In this document: one piece after another, positions 22,884-30,058 of the stretch
Layout: each line of letters opens with the position of its first letter
How positions within the stretch are numbered: position 1 is the stretch's first letter
Origin: an uncultured Bacteroidota bacterium
GTDB taxonomy: Bacteria; Bacteroidota; Bacteroidia; Chitinophagales; Chitinophagaceae
Assembly (NCBI GenBank): GCA_903881585.1
Contig: CAIRTW010000211.1
Coordinates: 1 to 34,357 of the forward strand
DNA: 34,357 nt
Direction: 5' to 3'
Program-made: the position numbers and the translations under genes
Notes under the pieces: model-generated
What the model saw: the letters and a program-made list of their open reading frames with translations, nothing else
What the model was told of the DNA's origin: nothing
The model's database searches: none

Positions 22884-23248
22884 GGTAGTGTCCCAGTTTG
22901 AAACTGAGACACTACCCCCTTTTTTATTACCTTTAGCTTTATGAAAAAATACTTGATACTTCTTTTATTTAATGTAGTAGGGTTAATAATTGTATTTTTT
23001 ATGATTATTAGAAATGGAGACGGAGGCAATAGCGACCCAGCCGCAGCATTTATTGGCATGCCCTTGCTCGGTATTATTTCATTTGTGTGGCTTATTATTA
23101 TTTCTGTTATTTACAGGAAAACTATTTTTCAAAACAAATGGAGTATGTTACCCGCCATAATTGTTCTTATTATTAATGTGCAAGAATTGCGGATTTTGTA
23201 TTACCTGCTACGAAGTAAATACCGATAATTTCAAACTGAGACACTACC
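22884..23248 (+). mobile_element. 365-bp non-autonomous element carrying one membrane-protein gene
   Basis: The ends are 20-bp terminal inverted repeats, GGTAGTGTCYCAGTTTGAAA, with a single mismatch (22884-22903 and 23229-23248), flanked by the 8-bp duplication AGTAGATC. There is no transposase. The left end continues into a 33-bp palindrome (22884-22916) that looks like two terminal repeats fused tail to tail; with the following CCCTTTTTT it also has the form of a terminator. The rest of the element is one gene, whose stop codon abuts the right terminal repeat. Mobilisation in trans by an IS transposase elsewhere is the likely mechanism. IS families with 8-bp duplications exist, but I do not assign one. 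Confidence 0.85.
22941..23228 (+). CDS. Small membrane protein carried by the element
   Basis: The 95-residue product has three hydrophobic helices (about 4-23, 35-57 and 68-87) separated by a charged loop (IRNGDGGNSDP) and a basic loop (YRKTIFQNK), and a basic C-terminus (RSKYR). It matches no family I recognise. It begins 25 bases after the left palindrome and its TAA ends exactly one base before the right terminal repeat, so the coding region fills the element. The intact frame and protein-like composition argue that it is maintained. It could be a passenger gene with its own role, for example as an immunity or regulatory membrane protein; this is speculation. Confidence 0.65.
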   Translation: MKKYLILLLFNVVGLIIVFFMIIRNGDGGNSDPAAAFIGMPLLGIISFVWLIIISVIYRKTIFQNKWSMLPAIIVLIINVQELRILYYLLRSKYR

Positions 23249-23547
23249 AGTAGATCATGTATTCTGAAAAATAAAACCAATTTTTGCCGTAATTGTTTGT
23301 GTGGGAAAGGATGTCTTCGAGCGGACTAAAATTGAATATGTCTTCATTGCATTCAAAACCGTTGCAAATAGAGTAGAATTCAATAAAATCCTGCGGTAAA
23401 TTAACCCCAATTGCCGCCTCAAAATGGTGTATGTCGTCAACTGAAGCGGGAGGATGGACTGTGATTCCCTGTTCTTTATGCTTAAAGGCTATTGCAGACA
23501 CTAATTCTTTCATTGTCATACGAAAGATGTTCGGTTGGCTAAAAGAA

Positions 23548-23577
23548 AGAGCGAAGAACGTTATCGCTCTTCGCTCT
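23548..23577 (-). terminator. Terminator after frr
   Basis: AGAGCGAAGA (23548-23557) and TCTTCGCTCT (23568-23577) form a perfect 10-bp stem with a 10-base loop. On the minus strand the stem is followed by TTTCTTTTA, as expected for intrinsic termination of frr transcription, just ahead of the SUKH start. Confidence 0.7.
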
Positions 23578-23598
23578 CTATACTTCACTCTTCTTCTG

Positions 23599-24162
23599 TT
23601 ATACCGTCATTATCTCCTTATCCTTATCCTTGCAATGCTGGTCAACAAGAGCTATGAACTTGTCTGTGATTCCCTGGATGCGGGTTTCGCCGTCTTTGGC
23701 TATGTCTTCGCTGAGGCCGTCTTTCTGTAGTTTTTTTACTTGTTCTATACAGTCGCGGCGTATGCTGCGCACGGCCACTTTGGCTTGCTCACCCTCGCCC
23801 AGCACGCGTTTTACCAGTTCTTTGCGACGCTCTTCTGTGAGGGGCGGCAGGAACAGGCGTATGAAATTGCCATCGTTCTGCGGGTTCAGGCCTATGTTAG
23901 ATGCAATGATTGCTTTTTCAATGGGGTGCAGCATGCTCTTTTCCCAGGGCTGAATAGAGAGGGTACGCGCATCGGCTACCATCACATTGGCTACCTGGCT
24001 TAGCGGGGTAGGGTTGCCATAGTAGTCTACATATATGCCGTCCACTATCTGCGGAGTTGCTTTGCCGGCGCGTATTTTGCTGATCTCGACCTCAAGATGG
24101 CCTATAGCTTTCTTCATTTGTACGGATACGTCATCAATTACCGTTTCTAATGCTTCGCTCAT
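23599..24162 (-). CDS. frr: Ribosome recycling factor
   Basis: This 187-residue protein is ribosome recycling factor, which with EF-G splits the post-termination ribosome. Length and motifs agree with the family: MKKAIGHLEVEISKIRAGKATP (16-37), YYGNPTPLSQVANV, LSIQPWEKSMLHPIEKAI, and NDGNFIRLFLPPLTEERRKELVKRV. The conserved arginine of the RAGKA segment, needed for ribosome binding, is present. The gene stands alone, divergent from the iron-sulfur carrier gene. pyrH, often next to frr, is not beside it here. A clear terminator follows. Confidence 0.98.
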   Translation of the reverse strand: MSEALETVIDDVSVQMKKAIGHLEVEISKIRAGKATPQIVDGIYVDYYGNPTPLSQVANVMVADARTLSIQPWEKSMLHPIEKAIIASNIGLNPQNDGNFIRLFLPPLTEERRKELVKRVLGEGEQAKVAVRSIRRDCIEQVKKLQKDGLSEDIAKDGETRIQGITDKFIALVDQHCKDKDKEIMTV

Positions 24163-24187
24163 GGTTAATAATTCAGAATTTGAAAAT

Positions 24188-24195
24188 CAAAAGTA
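24188..24195 (-). promoter_or_regulatory. -7-type box ahead of frr
   Basis: On the minus strand the bases read TACTTTTG, an exact TAnnTTTG match, 25 bases upstream of the frr ATG. A TTG lies 28 bases further upstream, longer than the usual spacing. Confidence 0.4.
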
Positions 24196-24312
24196 ATAAA
24201 AAACCCCATCCGCATAAAGCCAACGTATAAATTTAGATTTTTCAAAAGTTCTGGATTAGTAATTTTGATGTGGCTATTTTATTTTATTAGTCTCGCTCAA
24301 GGTGTTTTACCG

Positions 24313-24320
24313 TAAATTTG
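24313..24320 (+). promoter_or_regulatory. -7-type box ahead of the IscA-like gene
   Basis: TAAATTTG fits TAnnTTTG and ends 15 bases before the chosen ATG at 24336. It supports that start over the in-frame ATG at 24318, which overlaps the box. Confidence 0.45.
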
Positions 24321-24335
24321 CATAAATACCTTGGT

Positions 24336-24680
24336 ATGGAAACAATGACAAGCGCTCCGGTGAAGCTGAGCCCCAATGCAATAGCGGAGCTGAAACGACT
24401 AATGGATGAACCCGGCTTTGATGCTACGCAGCAGCTGCGTATAGGAGTGAAAGGGGGCGGCTGCTCCGGGCTGAGCTATGTGCTGGGTTTTGATAAGCCG
24501 GAAGCCGACGATGAGGTGTATGAAATAGAGGGTATCCCGGTAGTAATGAAAAATGCCCATGGTATATACCTCTTTGGCATGGAAGTGGACTATTCCGATG
24601 GGCTGAATGCTAGGGGTTTTGTATTTAAGAACCCTAATGCAAGCAGCTCCTGTGGCTGTGGCAGCTCGTTTGCGGTCTGA
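24336..24680 (+). CDS. IscA/HesB-type iron-sulfur carrier
   Basis: The 114-residue product is an A-type iron-sulfur assembly protein. The three conserved cysteines are present: one in VKGGGCSGLSYVLGF and two in the C-terminal SSSCGCGSSF. Length is typical. These proteins accept a nascent cluster from the ISC or SUF scaffold and pass it to client enzymes. I choose the ATG at 24336 because the upstream in-frame ATG at 24318 overlaps a promoter-like box. No other ISC/SUF genes are near, so the paralogue type (IscA, SufA or ErpA) cannot be decided. Short TAGTCGTAAGTCGTAA repeats follow the stop. Confidence 0.93.
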   Translation: METMTSAPVKLSPNAIAELKRLMDEPGFDATQQLRIGVKGGGCSGLSYVLGFDKPEADDEVYEIEGIPVVMKNAHGIYLFGMEVDYSDGLNARGFVFKNPNASSSCGCGSSFAV

Positions 24681-24748
24681 TTTAGTCGTAAGTCGTAAGG
24701 CATAAGTTGCGTGCCGATTTACTAAATTACTCTCTACTCTTTACCATT

Positions 24749-25087
24749 ATGCAATTCACGTCATTTACATTAGAAGAAGCTGAAGAGATCCGTGAAGATT
24801 TTGAGGATCTTGGGGATACCGAGTTTAAAATTGGGAGTTCGCCGCTGATGTTTATAGATGCGGTTCTGATATCGCCATTTGGCGAGGCGGATAAAAATAG
24901 CTTTGCGGAGCGTTATTATGCTACCAAAGACTGCAACGGCTTGCTAAGTTCGTATTCGGGTAATGTATACGATGTAATGCTCATTACGTGTGAGGCCAAT
25001 GATGAAGCAAATTACTCTTTCATATGCATCAGGGAGTTTGCCGAGCTAAGAGGTATAAAATATGAGTTTCCGGTAAAAGAAGAATAA
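24749..25087 (+). CDS. Uncharacterised small protein
   Basis: I do not recognise this 112-residue acidic protein. It starts at MQFTSFTLEEAEEIREDFEDLGDTEF; the open frame goes back to 24707 but that part overlaps simple repeats. It is soluble, rich in Glu and Asp, with no signal peptide or membrane segment. The pattern of alternating hydrophobic strands (PLMFIDAVLISPF, VYDVMLITC, YSFICIREF) suggests a small alpha/beta fold. It follows the IscA-like gene by 68 bases on the same strand and ends at a strong bidirectional terminator. Codon use resembles its neighbours, so it is probably a real gene. Confidence 0.65.
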   Translation: MQFTSFTLEEAEEIREDFEDLGDTEFKIGSSPLMFIDAVLISPFGEADKNSFAERYYATKDCNGLLSSYSGNVYDVMLITCEANDEANYSFICIREFAELRGIKYEFPVKEE

Positions 25088-25116
25088 AAAAGGGCGAAAT
25101 AGATTTCGTCCTTTTT
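25087..25116. terminator. Bidirectional intrinsic terminator
   Basis: A 13-bp stem (25087-25099 with 25104-25116, one G-T pair) encloses the loop TAGA. A-runs on one side and T-runs on the other make it work for both the plus-strand gene ending at 25087 and the minus-strand gene ending at 25129. Confidence 0.85.
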
Positions 25117-25128
25117 CTTAACCAAAAT

Positions 25129-25356
25129 TTAATCAATTGGTAATAGCTCGAGAAGAATGTCGGCATTTAAATAGCTGCAATCTTTTTGGCTGTTAATATC
25201 ATGCACCAGTTTTTTTAGCTTTGCAGCCCGTGCATTTTCCGCAGTGCTTCTCAGCATCTGGCCTACCTCTGTAGTAAATTGTCGCTTGTTCTCAAGGCTC
25301 AGCTCATCATAGATCCTGCAAGCCTCATTGTCCATTTCAAGTGTTATCGTTTTCAT
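25129..25356 (-). CDS. Small antitoxin-like protein
   Basis: The product from the ATG ending at 25356 has 75 residues; an in-frame ATG at 25398 would add 14 residues of poor quality. MKTITLEMDNEACRIYDEL resembles the strand-helix start of ribbon-helix-helix-like antitoxins, followed by a charged helical region and the C-terminal NADILLELLPID, similar in kind to tails of VapB-like proteins. No toxin gene follows: the downstream neighbour is convergent and separated by a terminator. It is either an orphan antitoxin or an unrelated small protein. The family call is tentative. Confidence 0.5.
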   Translation of the reverse strand: MKTITLEMDNEACRIYDELSLENKRQFTTEVGQMLRSTAENARAAKLKKLVHDINSQKDCSYLNADILLELLPID

Positions 25357-25749
25357 GGTATTTGATTTAGGTGTGGTAAAAATAGGGTATTTTTTCATTC
25401 AATAGCACATTATTAACGAATTTATTTCAATTGATTGACTATCAATTTATTGTGATAATTTAAGCCAGATAAAACGCAATTATTTTTGTAAACCGTTGGT
25501 TATCAATTAACACCGAGAGGAAGTGGGTTATGTGCTTTTTTGCTATTGCTTTTTATAATTATGCGTTTGTTTTGCTCTATATTTTCAGCTTTTTAGACCA
25601 TCGTCTGCGGCTTTTCCAACGCCCGTTATTCCAGGATAAATGCCTTTAAAGAGGAATTCTGCACAAAGCATAGATGCTAAAAACACAGTACCTACTACAG
25701 GGGTTATTTCAACAACGTTCCTTAACTTCGCACTCCATTTTAAAGTACC
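25357..25749. other. Intergenic region upstream of ffh
   Basis: These 393 bases are AT-rich and hold no convincing gene. Visible elements are a small inverted repeat TTGAT-ATCAA near 25430-25446, a plus-strand TATTTTTG box at 25481-25488, and TAACTTCG at 25723-25730, a one-mismatch -7 box 19 bases before the ffh ATG. A 69-codon minus-strand frame at 25585-25794 overlaps the ffh start and is not protein-like. Confidence 0.5.
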
Positions 25750-27084
25750 ATGTTTGATAATCTGAGTGAGCGGCTCGATGCCGCGTTTAAGCAACTGAAA
25801 GGTGAAGGCCGTATTAATGAGATAAACGTAGCGGCAACCGTGAAGGATATTCGCCGTGCGCTGGTGGATGCGGATGTGAATTATAAAATAGCCAAGGAAC
25901 TCACCGACCGGGTGAAGGAAAAGGCGATGGGCGAGAAGGTACTTACGGCAGTCAGCCCCGGCCAGCTGATGGTGAAAATAGTGAAGGATGAGCTGGCAGA
26001 GCTCATGGGTGGAAAGGAAGAAGAACTAAACCTCACCGGCAAGCCTACGGTAATATTGATTACTGGCCTGCAGGGTTCGGGTAAGACTACTTTTTCTGGT
26101 AAGCTGGCTAATTTCCTGAAGAGCAAGAAGGGGCGCCAGCCATTGCTTGTGGCGGCAGATATATACCGCCCCGCCGCGATGGAGCAACTGCGTGTGCTGG
26201 GCGAGCAAATAAAGGTACCAGTATTCCTGGAGCTGGAAAATAAAAGTGCCGTATCGATAGCGCAGAACGCGATAGCCTACGCAAAGCAGAATGGCAATAA
26301 TATAGTGATCATAGATACTGCTGGCCGCCTGGCAATAGACGAGGCGATGATGCAGGAGGTGGCCGATATACGCGCTGCGGTGAACCCACAGGAAATACTG
26401 TTTGTGGTGGACTCCATGACGGGGCAGGATGCAGTAAACACTGCGAAGGCCTTCAATGACCGGCTGGATTTTACCGGAGTGGTACTTACCAAGCTGGACG
26501 GTGATACCAGAGGTGGTGCGGCATTGTCTATCAGATATACTGTTGACAAGCCCATCAAGTTTGTGAGCATGGGCGAGAAGCTGGACGCACTGGACATTTT
26601 CTACCCAGAGCGTATGGCACAGCGTATCCTGGGCATGGGTGATATAACCACACTTGTGGAGCGCGCCCAGGCACAGTTTGACGAGGTGCAGGCCAAAAAA
26701 CTGGAGAAGAAAATAAGGGCTAATAAATTTGACTTTGAAGATTTTAAGGAGCAGCTGGGACAGATAAAGAAGATGGGTAACATAAAAGACCTGCTGGCCA
26801 TGATACCTGGTGTAGGCAAAGCGATAAAGGAGATAGATATATCCGATGATGCTTTTAAGGGTATCGAGGCAATGATCAATTCAATGACACCGTTTGAGCG
26901 CACCAACCCTGATGTGATAGACGGCAGCCGCCGCAAGCGTATAGCCAAGGGCAGCGGCAAGGATATAAACGAGGTAAATGCCTTCATGAAGCAGTTTGAC
27001 CAGATGAAGCAGATGATGTCTCATATGAACAAAATGAAGGGTGGTGGTATGGGTATGCCAGGCATGATGCCGGGACGCAGGTAG
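25750..27084 (+). CDS. ffh: Signal recognition particle protein Ffh
   Basis: This 444-residue protein is the SRP54 homologue that binds 4.5S RNA and signal peptides and delivers ribosomes to FtsY. The N domain (1-95) is followed by the GTPase domain with G1 GLQGSGKTT (106-114), G3 DTAGR (189-193), G4 TKLDG (247-251) and the closing GMGD near 295. The M domain (about 310-444) is rich in methionine and has the RNA-binding segment NPDVIDGSRRKRIAKGSG. It ends in the flexible GGGMGMPGMMPGRR tail. Length is standard. It lies alone on the plus strand and is followed by a dispersed repeat. Confidence 0.98.
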   Translation: MFDNLSERLDAAFKQLKGEGRINEINVAATVKDIRRALVDADVNYKIAKELTDRVKEKAMGEKVLTAVSPGQLMVKIVKDELAELMGGKEEELNLTGKPTVILITGLQGSGKTTFSGKLANFLKSKKGRQPLLVAADIYRPAAMEQLRVLGEQIKVPVFLELENKSAVSIAQNAIAYAKQNGNNIVIIDTAGRLAIDEAMMQEVADIRAAVNPQEILFVVDSMTGQDAVNTAKAFNDRLDFTGVVLTKLDGDTRGGAALSIRYTVDKPIKFVSMGEKLDALDIFYPERMAQRILGMGDITTLVERAQAQFDEVQAKKLEKKIRANKFDFEDFKEQLGQIKKMGNIKDLLAMIPGVGKAIKEIDISDDAFKGIEAMINSMTPFERTNPDVIDGSRRKRIAKGSGKDINEVNAFMKQFDQMKQMMSHMNKMKGGGMGMPGMMPGRR

Positions 27085-27116
27085 TGTTAGTTTTTCCCGT
27101 TAAGGTGTAAAAAGGG

Positions 27117-27192
27117 TCTCTCGCATAGGCGCAAACCTGCCTGCCGGCAGGGGCGCAGTTCACTGATTGTGTGTTTAAGGCCGCCAAGTGCG
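27117..27192. repeat. Dispersed intergenic repeat, copy 3, with inserted palindrome
   Basis: The blocks TCTCTCGC, GGCGCA and GTGTTTAAGGCCGCCAAGTGCGG match the copies at 3467-3542 and 5109-5230. A perfect 12-bp palindrome, CCTGCCGGCAGG (27140-27151), interrupts it at the place where copy 2 also carries one. It fills the space between the convergent ffh and glycosyltransferase genes and could end transcription. Confidence 0.65.
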
Positions 27193-27199
27193 GGTATAT

Positions 27200-28408
27200 T
27201 TACCGAGGCCGTGAATTGATAGCTGCATAAATTTCTTTCACACTGTTTTCCCAGGTGTGAGATGATGCGAATGTTTTCCTGTTTTCGCGGAGCGCGGGGG
27301 AATCTTCTGCTAGCGCTTTTTCTATAAGTATTGGATATTCTTCTTTTGATGCTGCGAGATAGGTGTGGGCGGCAAAGATGCTCATAGCTTCGGTAGTCGT
27401 GGCTACCACGGGCTTCCCCATGGCAAGGTACTCATCTATTTTTCTGGGATAGTTACCTATGGTTACCTGGTTCACGATCTGTGGGTTCAGGCATACATCG
27501 AATGCATTGATGTATGCCGGTAATTCAGAAGGTTGTTTGGAGCCAAGGAAATGAATATTCTTTATCCCGTGCAGGCTACTCTTTTTAAATGCTTCATCTT
27601 CGGGGCCTACCAGTACTATACTCCATTCAGGTTTTTGCGTGGCAAGATATGCCAGCAGTTCAATGTCCAGCCGTATGCTTTGCAATGCACCTACATAACC
27701 GATAATCGGTTTTGATATGCCGGAGATGTCGCGCGGCGCTTCGTTGCTGGCAAGATTGGTGAACATATCCAGCTCGCAACCCTGGCCTACGTAATAAGAA
27801 TCTGGGTTGTATTTTTTGCAATAGTTGGCGAGATAGGTGGAGTTGGCCATGCAGATGTCGCTTTTGGCAATCAGCTTTGGTTCTAGTATTTCACCATGGT
27901 ATTTCCAGTAGTCCACGGCTAGCATATAGTCGCGGGAATAGTAAATGCTAACGGTAGGGTGCAGTAGTTCTTTCAGGTAAAACGACCGGAACATATCATT
28001 ATCATTGAAGAGGATAATGTCTTTGAAACCTAGGGTAGCCATGGCTTTACTGATAGCGTTTGCAAAGCGGCGGTTATTGATCTTGTTTAGAGCATTGAAC
28101 AGCGCATGACTTTTTATCCATGTTATTGATTCAATGAGGCGGTCGGGGTAGAGGTTCCAGAGATTGGTGCTTATTGACTCCAGGCCATTTACTTTTCCGT
28201 TGATCACCGCCGCGCGTTTTTGAACTTTCTGATCACCTTTATTCCGCATTAATGTGATCCGGTCGAGTGGGGAGTTAACATACAAAACACGATTGTTCTT
28301 GCTGAATTCCTGTGCAATGTTTTTGCAGTTGCTGCCTATTTCCGTATCCCAGGGCTGCTGGCCCACGATCACAAAATCCCGGCCCTGAACGAGTTTATTT
28401 TGCGTCAT
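27200..28408 (-). CDS. Family 4-type glycosyltransferase
   Basis: From the ATG ending at 28408 the protein has 402 residues; an AGGA-like sequence precedes this ATG. It has a two-domain GT-B layout: an N-terminal acceptor domain starting GRDFVIVGQQPWDTEIGSNCKNIA and a C-terminal donor domain with PIIGYVGALQSIRLDIELL, SIVLVGPEDEAF, IHFLGSKQPSELPAYINAFDVCLNP and the nucleotide-sugar site YPRKIDEYLAMGKPVVATTTEAM. The last matches the E-containing motif of GT1/GT4 enzymes. The gene overlaps the end of the ligase/polymerase gene by 14 bases, so translation is probably coupled. It should add a sugar to the growing lipid-linked glycan on the cytoplasmic side. Confidence 0.87.
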   Translation of the reverse strand: MTQNKLVQGRDFVIVGQQPWDTEIGSNCKNIAQEFSKNNRVLYVNSPLDRITLMRNKGDQKVQKRAAVINGKVNGLESISTNLWNLYPDRLIESITWIKSHALFNALNKINNRRFANAISKAMATLGFKDIILFNDNDMFRSFYLKELLHPTVSIYYSRDYMLAVDYWKYHGEILEPKLIAKSDICMANSTYLANYCKKYNPDSYYVGQGCELDMFTNLASNEAPRDISGISKPIIGYVGALQSIRLDIELLAYLATQKPEWSIVLVGPEDEAFKKSSLHGIKNIHFLGSKQPSELPAYINAFDVCLNPQIVNQVTIGNYPRKIDEYLAMGKPVVATTTEAMSIFAAHTYLAASKEEYPILIEKALAEDSPALRENRKTFASSHTWENSVKEIYAAINSRPR

Positions 28409-29906
28409 CAGGAAGTCCTTTTTGTTGGTTATCAAGCCGCTTTGTAATGCCGATCAGTGCGAGCACCAGGTAGAAATAAACATTGGATGGATACTGTACC
28501 AGTGCCTCCTGCGGGAAGTTGGCGATATGAAATGCGAAGACGATCAGTATCATAGCAAAGCACCACGAACGCAGTTCGGGATCTTTGATAGTGTAGTAGT
28601 TGTTGATGCCTGTTTTGAGCACGATAAACATGAGCGTACACAGCAGGAACAGTCCGATCCAGCCCATCTCCACAGCTACGCGCACATAGCCGCTATCGGG
28701 CGGGAAGTTTGCCAGCATAGTGCCGGGAGAGAATTTTTGGCCCCAGGTACCTGTTGAGCCCAGGCCACCGCCCATGGGGTGCGACAAGATGAACGGCTGT
28801 ATCCTTTTCTGGTTTATTTTCCTCACTTTATAAGAGGCGTCGTCTGATGGCTTAAATGCGCTCTGGAAACGGTACAGGGTTCCGTTGTTGGTAGGGATAA
28901 CAATGAGTATGGTCATGATGGCAGCAGCAACAAGGCCTATGACGAGTATTTTCTTTGAAAATTTCAGGATGGCATACAATATCATTGCTGCAGGCACTAA
29001 TACAAACGCACCACGTGTGCCGGAATACAGCATAGCGCTGAGGTAAAAGCAGATAAGGCAGAACAAGATGATCTTTTTCTTCTTTGAAATGGGGCCGGTC
29101 ATTAGCCCTACGCATAGCAGGCTGGATACCGCCATCGTATAAGCAAATACTACCGGGTCGGAGAAGATAGAGAACTTACGCCATACACCACCAATGAAGA
29201 GCAGCAACTGGATGTTAGGGTCGGAATGCAGGTAGGCTTCCTCGAATGGGAAAAAGCCAAAGTACTGCTGCTTGGTAGCATAAGCCGCACCCAGAAATGC
29301 GAGCGCCAGCCAAAGTTTAAAAATGAAGCGGATAAATTCTTTTGTGCGGATATTATACAGGAAAACAAAGTACATCACCATTACCAGCGCTACTGTTCTT
29401 ACCGTATAAGCCCAGGCGGTGACGGAGGCAGCACTGGGGTTGACCATCTCCAGCAGGTTATAAAGTATCCAGACGACGATGATGGCTGTAAGCGGGCCTT
29501 TGAATATGGTCCAGTCCCTTTTCTTTTTTTGCTGAATAAATAAATTAAGGACGAGCAATACCTCCATGCCATCCATGAGTGTGCCCAGTGGGAAGTGAAT
29601 AACGTCCAGCCGGAGTATCCACATGATGAGGTATGCCATAGTGAGCACAATGGTCATGCCCACCTTGGGATATACCACCAGGCAATAAAGGATAGGAACC
29701 GCAATGACTAGTGCCAAAACCGCAGCGCTCACTATGATACCCGCCTTGGCTGTCGCCACAGCAATGAATACAGATATCGCCAGTATTAACAAATAACCGA
29801 GCGGGGTATTCATTTTCTTTATTAAAAAAAAGTCGCGCAAGCGGCTGCGAAACGAGGGCCTCGCAGTTTCCATTTGTACAACCGGTAGCAACTGTGTTTT
29901 GCCCAT
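28395..29906 (-). CDS. O-antigen ligase/polymerase family membrane protein (Wzy/WaaL-like)
   Basis: This 503-residue protein has 10-12 predicted membrane helices and a large periplasmic loop (about residues 320-400) in the last third, the layout of the Wzy_C family, which includes O-antigen polymerases and ligases. The loop contains FILSHPMGGGLGSTGTWGQKFSPGTM and NFPPDSGYVRVAVEMGWIGLFLL, typical of this family, with conserved glycine and histidine. It should join glycan repeat units on the outer face of the inner membrane. Polymerase and ligase cannot be separated by sequence alone; the context with a Wzz-like protein favours polymerase. Its ATG shares one base with the stop codon of the small membrane gene upstream. 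Confidence 0.87.
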   Translation of the reverse strand: MGKTQLLPVVQMETARPSFRSRLRDFFLIKKMNTPLGYLLILAISVFIAVATAKAGIIVSAAVLALVIAVPILYCLVVYPKVGMTIVLTMAYLIMWILRLDVIHFPLGTLMDGMEVLLVLNLFIQQKKKRDWTIFKGPLTAIIVVWILYNLLEMVNPSAASVTAWAYTVRTVALVMVMYFVFLYNIRTKEFIRFIFKLWLALAFLGAAYATKQQYFGFFPFEEAYLHSDPNIQLLLFIGGVWRKFSIFSDPVVFAYTMAVSSLLCVGLMTGPISKKKKIILFCLICFYLSAMLYSGTRGAFVLVPAAMILYAILKFSKKILVIGLVAAAIMTILIVIPTNNGTLYRFQSAFKPSDDASYKVRKINQKRIQPFILSHPMGGGLGSTGTWGQKFSPGTMLANFPPDSGYVRVAVEMGWIGLFLLCTLMFIVLKTGINNYYTIKDPELRSWCFAMILIVFAFHIANFPQEALVQYPSNVYFYLVLALIGITKRLDNQQKGLPDDAK

Positions 29907-30058
29907 TATAAAAACAGCAACTTAATAAAGAAGAAAAATACACCTACAAAAGCTACGACCAGCGCTACGATGCGCGTGACCGCATCTATCTTCTTCTGTT
30001 TCAACAACAGTTTTTCGGCAGCCTGTTCTTTTTTTCGGTATGGAAAACTGTAGCTCAT
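29906..30058 (-). CDS. 50-residue membrane protein in the polysaccharide operon
   Basis: This short gene lies exactly between the GT2 and the ligase/polymerase genes. Its ATG overlaps the GT2 stop as ATGA, and its TAA overlaps the next ATG as TAATG. The product starts MSYSFPYRKKEQAAEKLLLKQ, a basic amphipathic N-terminus, continues through DAVTR, and has one membrane helix from about residue 30 to 50 (IVALVVAFVGVFFFFIKLLF). The basic half should remain in the cytoplasm. The double overlap gives strong support for translation. It could be an accessory subunit of the synthase or polymerase, as small proteins are in other polysaccharide systems. I recognise no family. Confidence 0.8.
   Translation of the reverse strand: MSYSFPYRKKEQAAEKLLLKQKKIDAVTRIVALVVAFVGVFFFFIKLLFL

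Larger units (their letters stand above)
22694..23519 (-). pseudogene. SUKH (SMI1/KNR4-like) gene interrupted by a 365-bp element
   Basis: The upstream part (23249-23519) encodes 90 residues, including LPQDFIEFYSICNGFE and FSPLEDILSH, hallmarks of SUKH proteins. The downstream part (22694-22883) encodes the last 60 residues, from SDMWFLRKK to EWQEAIGRQQ. Removing the element and one 8-bp AGTAGATC copy joins them in frame (EYMIY-SDMWF) into a 150-residue protein of normal SUKH length. In the present state the first part ends with W and a stop codon supplied by the element. SUKH proteins are often immunity proteins against polymorphic toxins; no toxin gene is near. I start at the ATG ending at 23519 because the frr terminator occupies the sequence upstream; M3 (23513) is also possible. 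Confidence 0.85.

Noticed and set aside
22694-23059. A 121-codon minus-strand frame read as one gene
   Set aside because: Its first half is antisense to the element's cargo gene and crosses the left terminal palindrome; only the last 60 residues belong to a real (disrupted) SUKH gene.
25129-25356. Complete toxin-antitoxin pair
   Set aside because: The small antitoxin-like gene has no adjacent toxin; the neighbours are a convergent unrelated gene and ffh.
25585-25794. 69-codon minus-strand frame overlapping the ffh start
   Set aside because: It overlaps the ffh start and its upstream region, and has no recognisable features.
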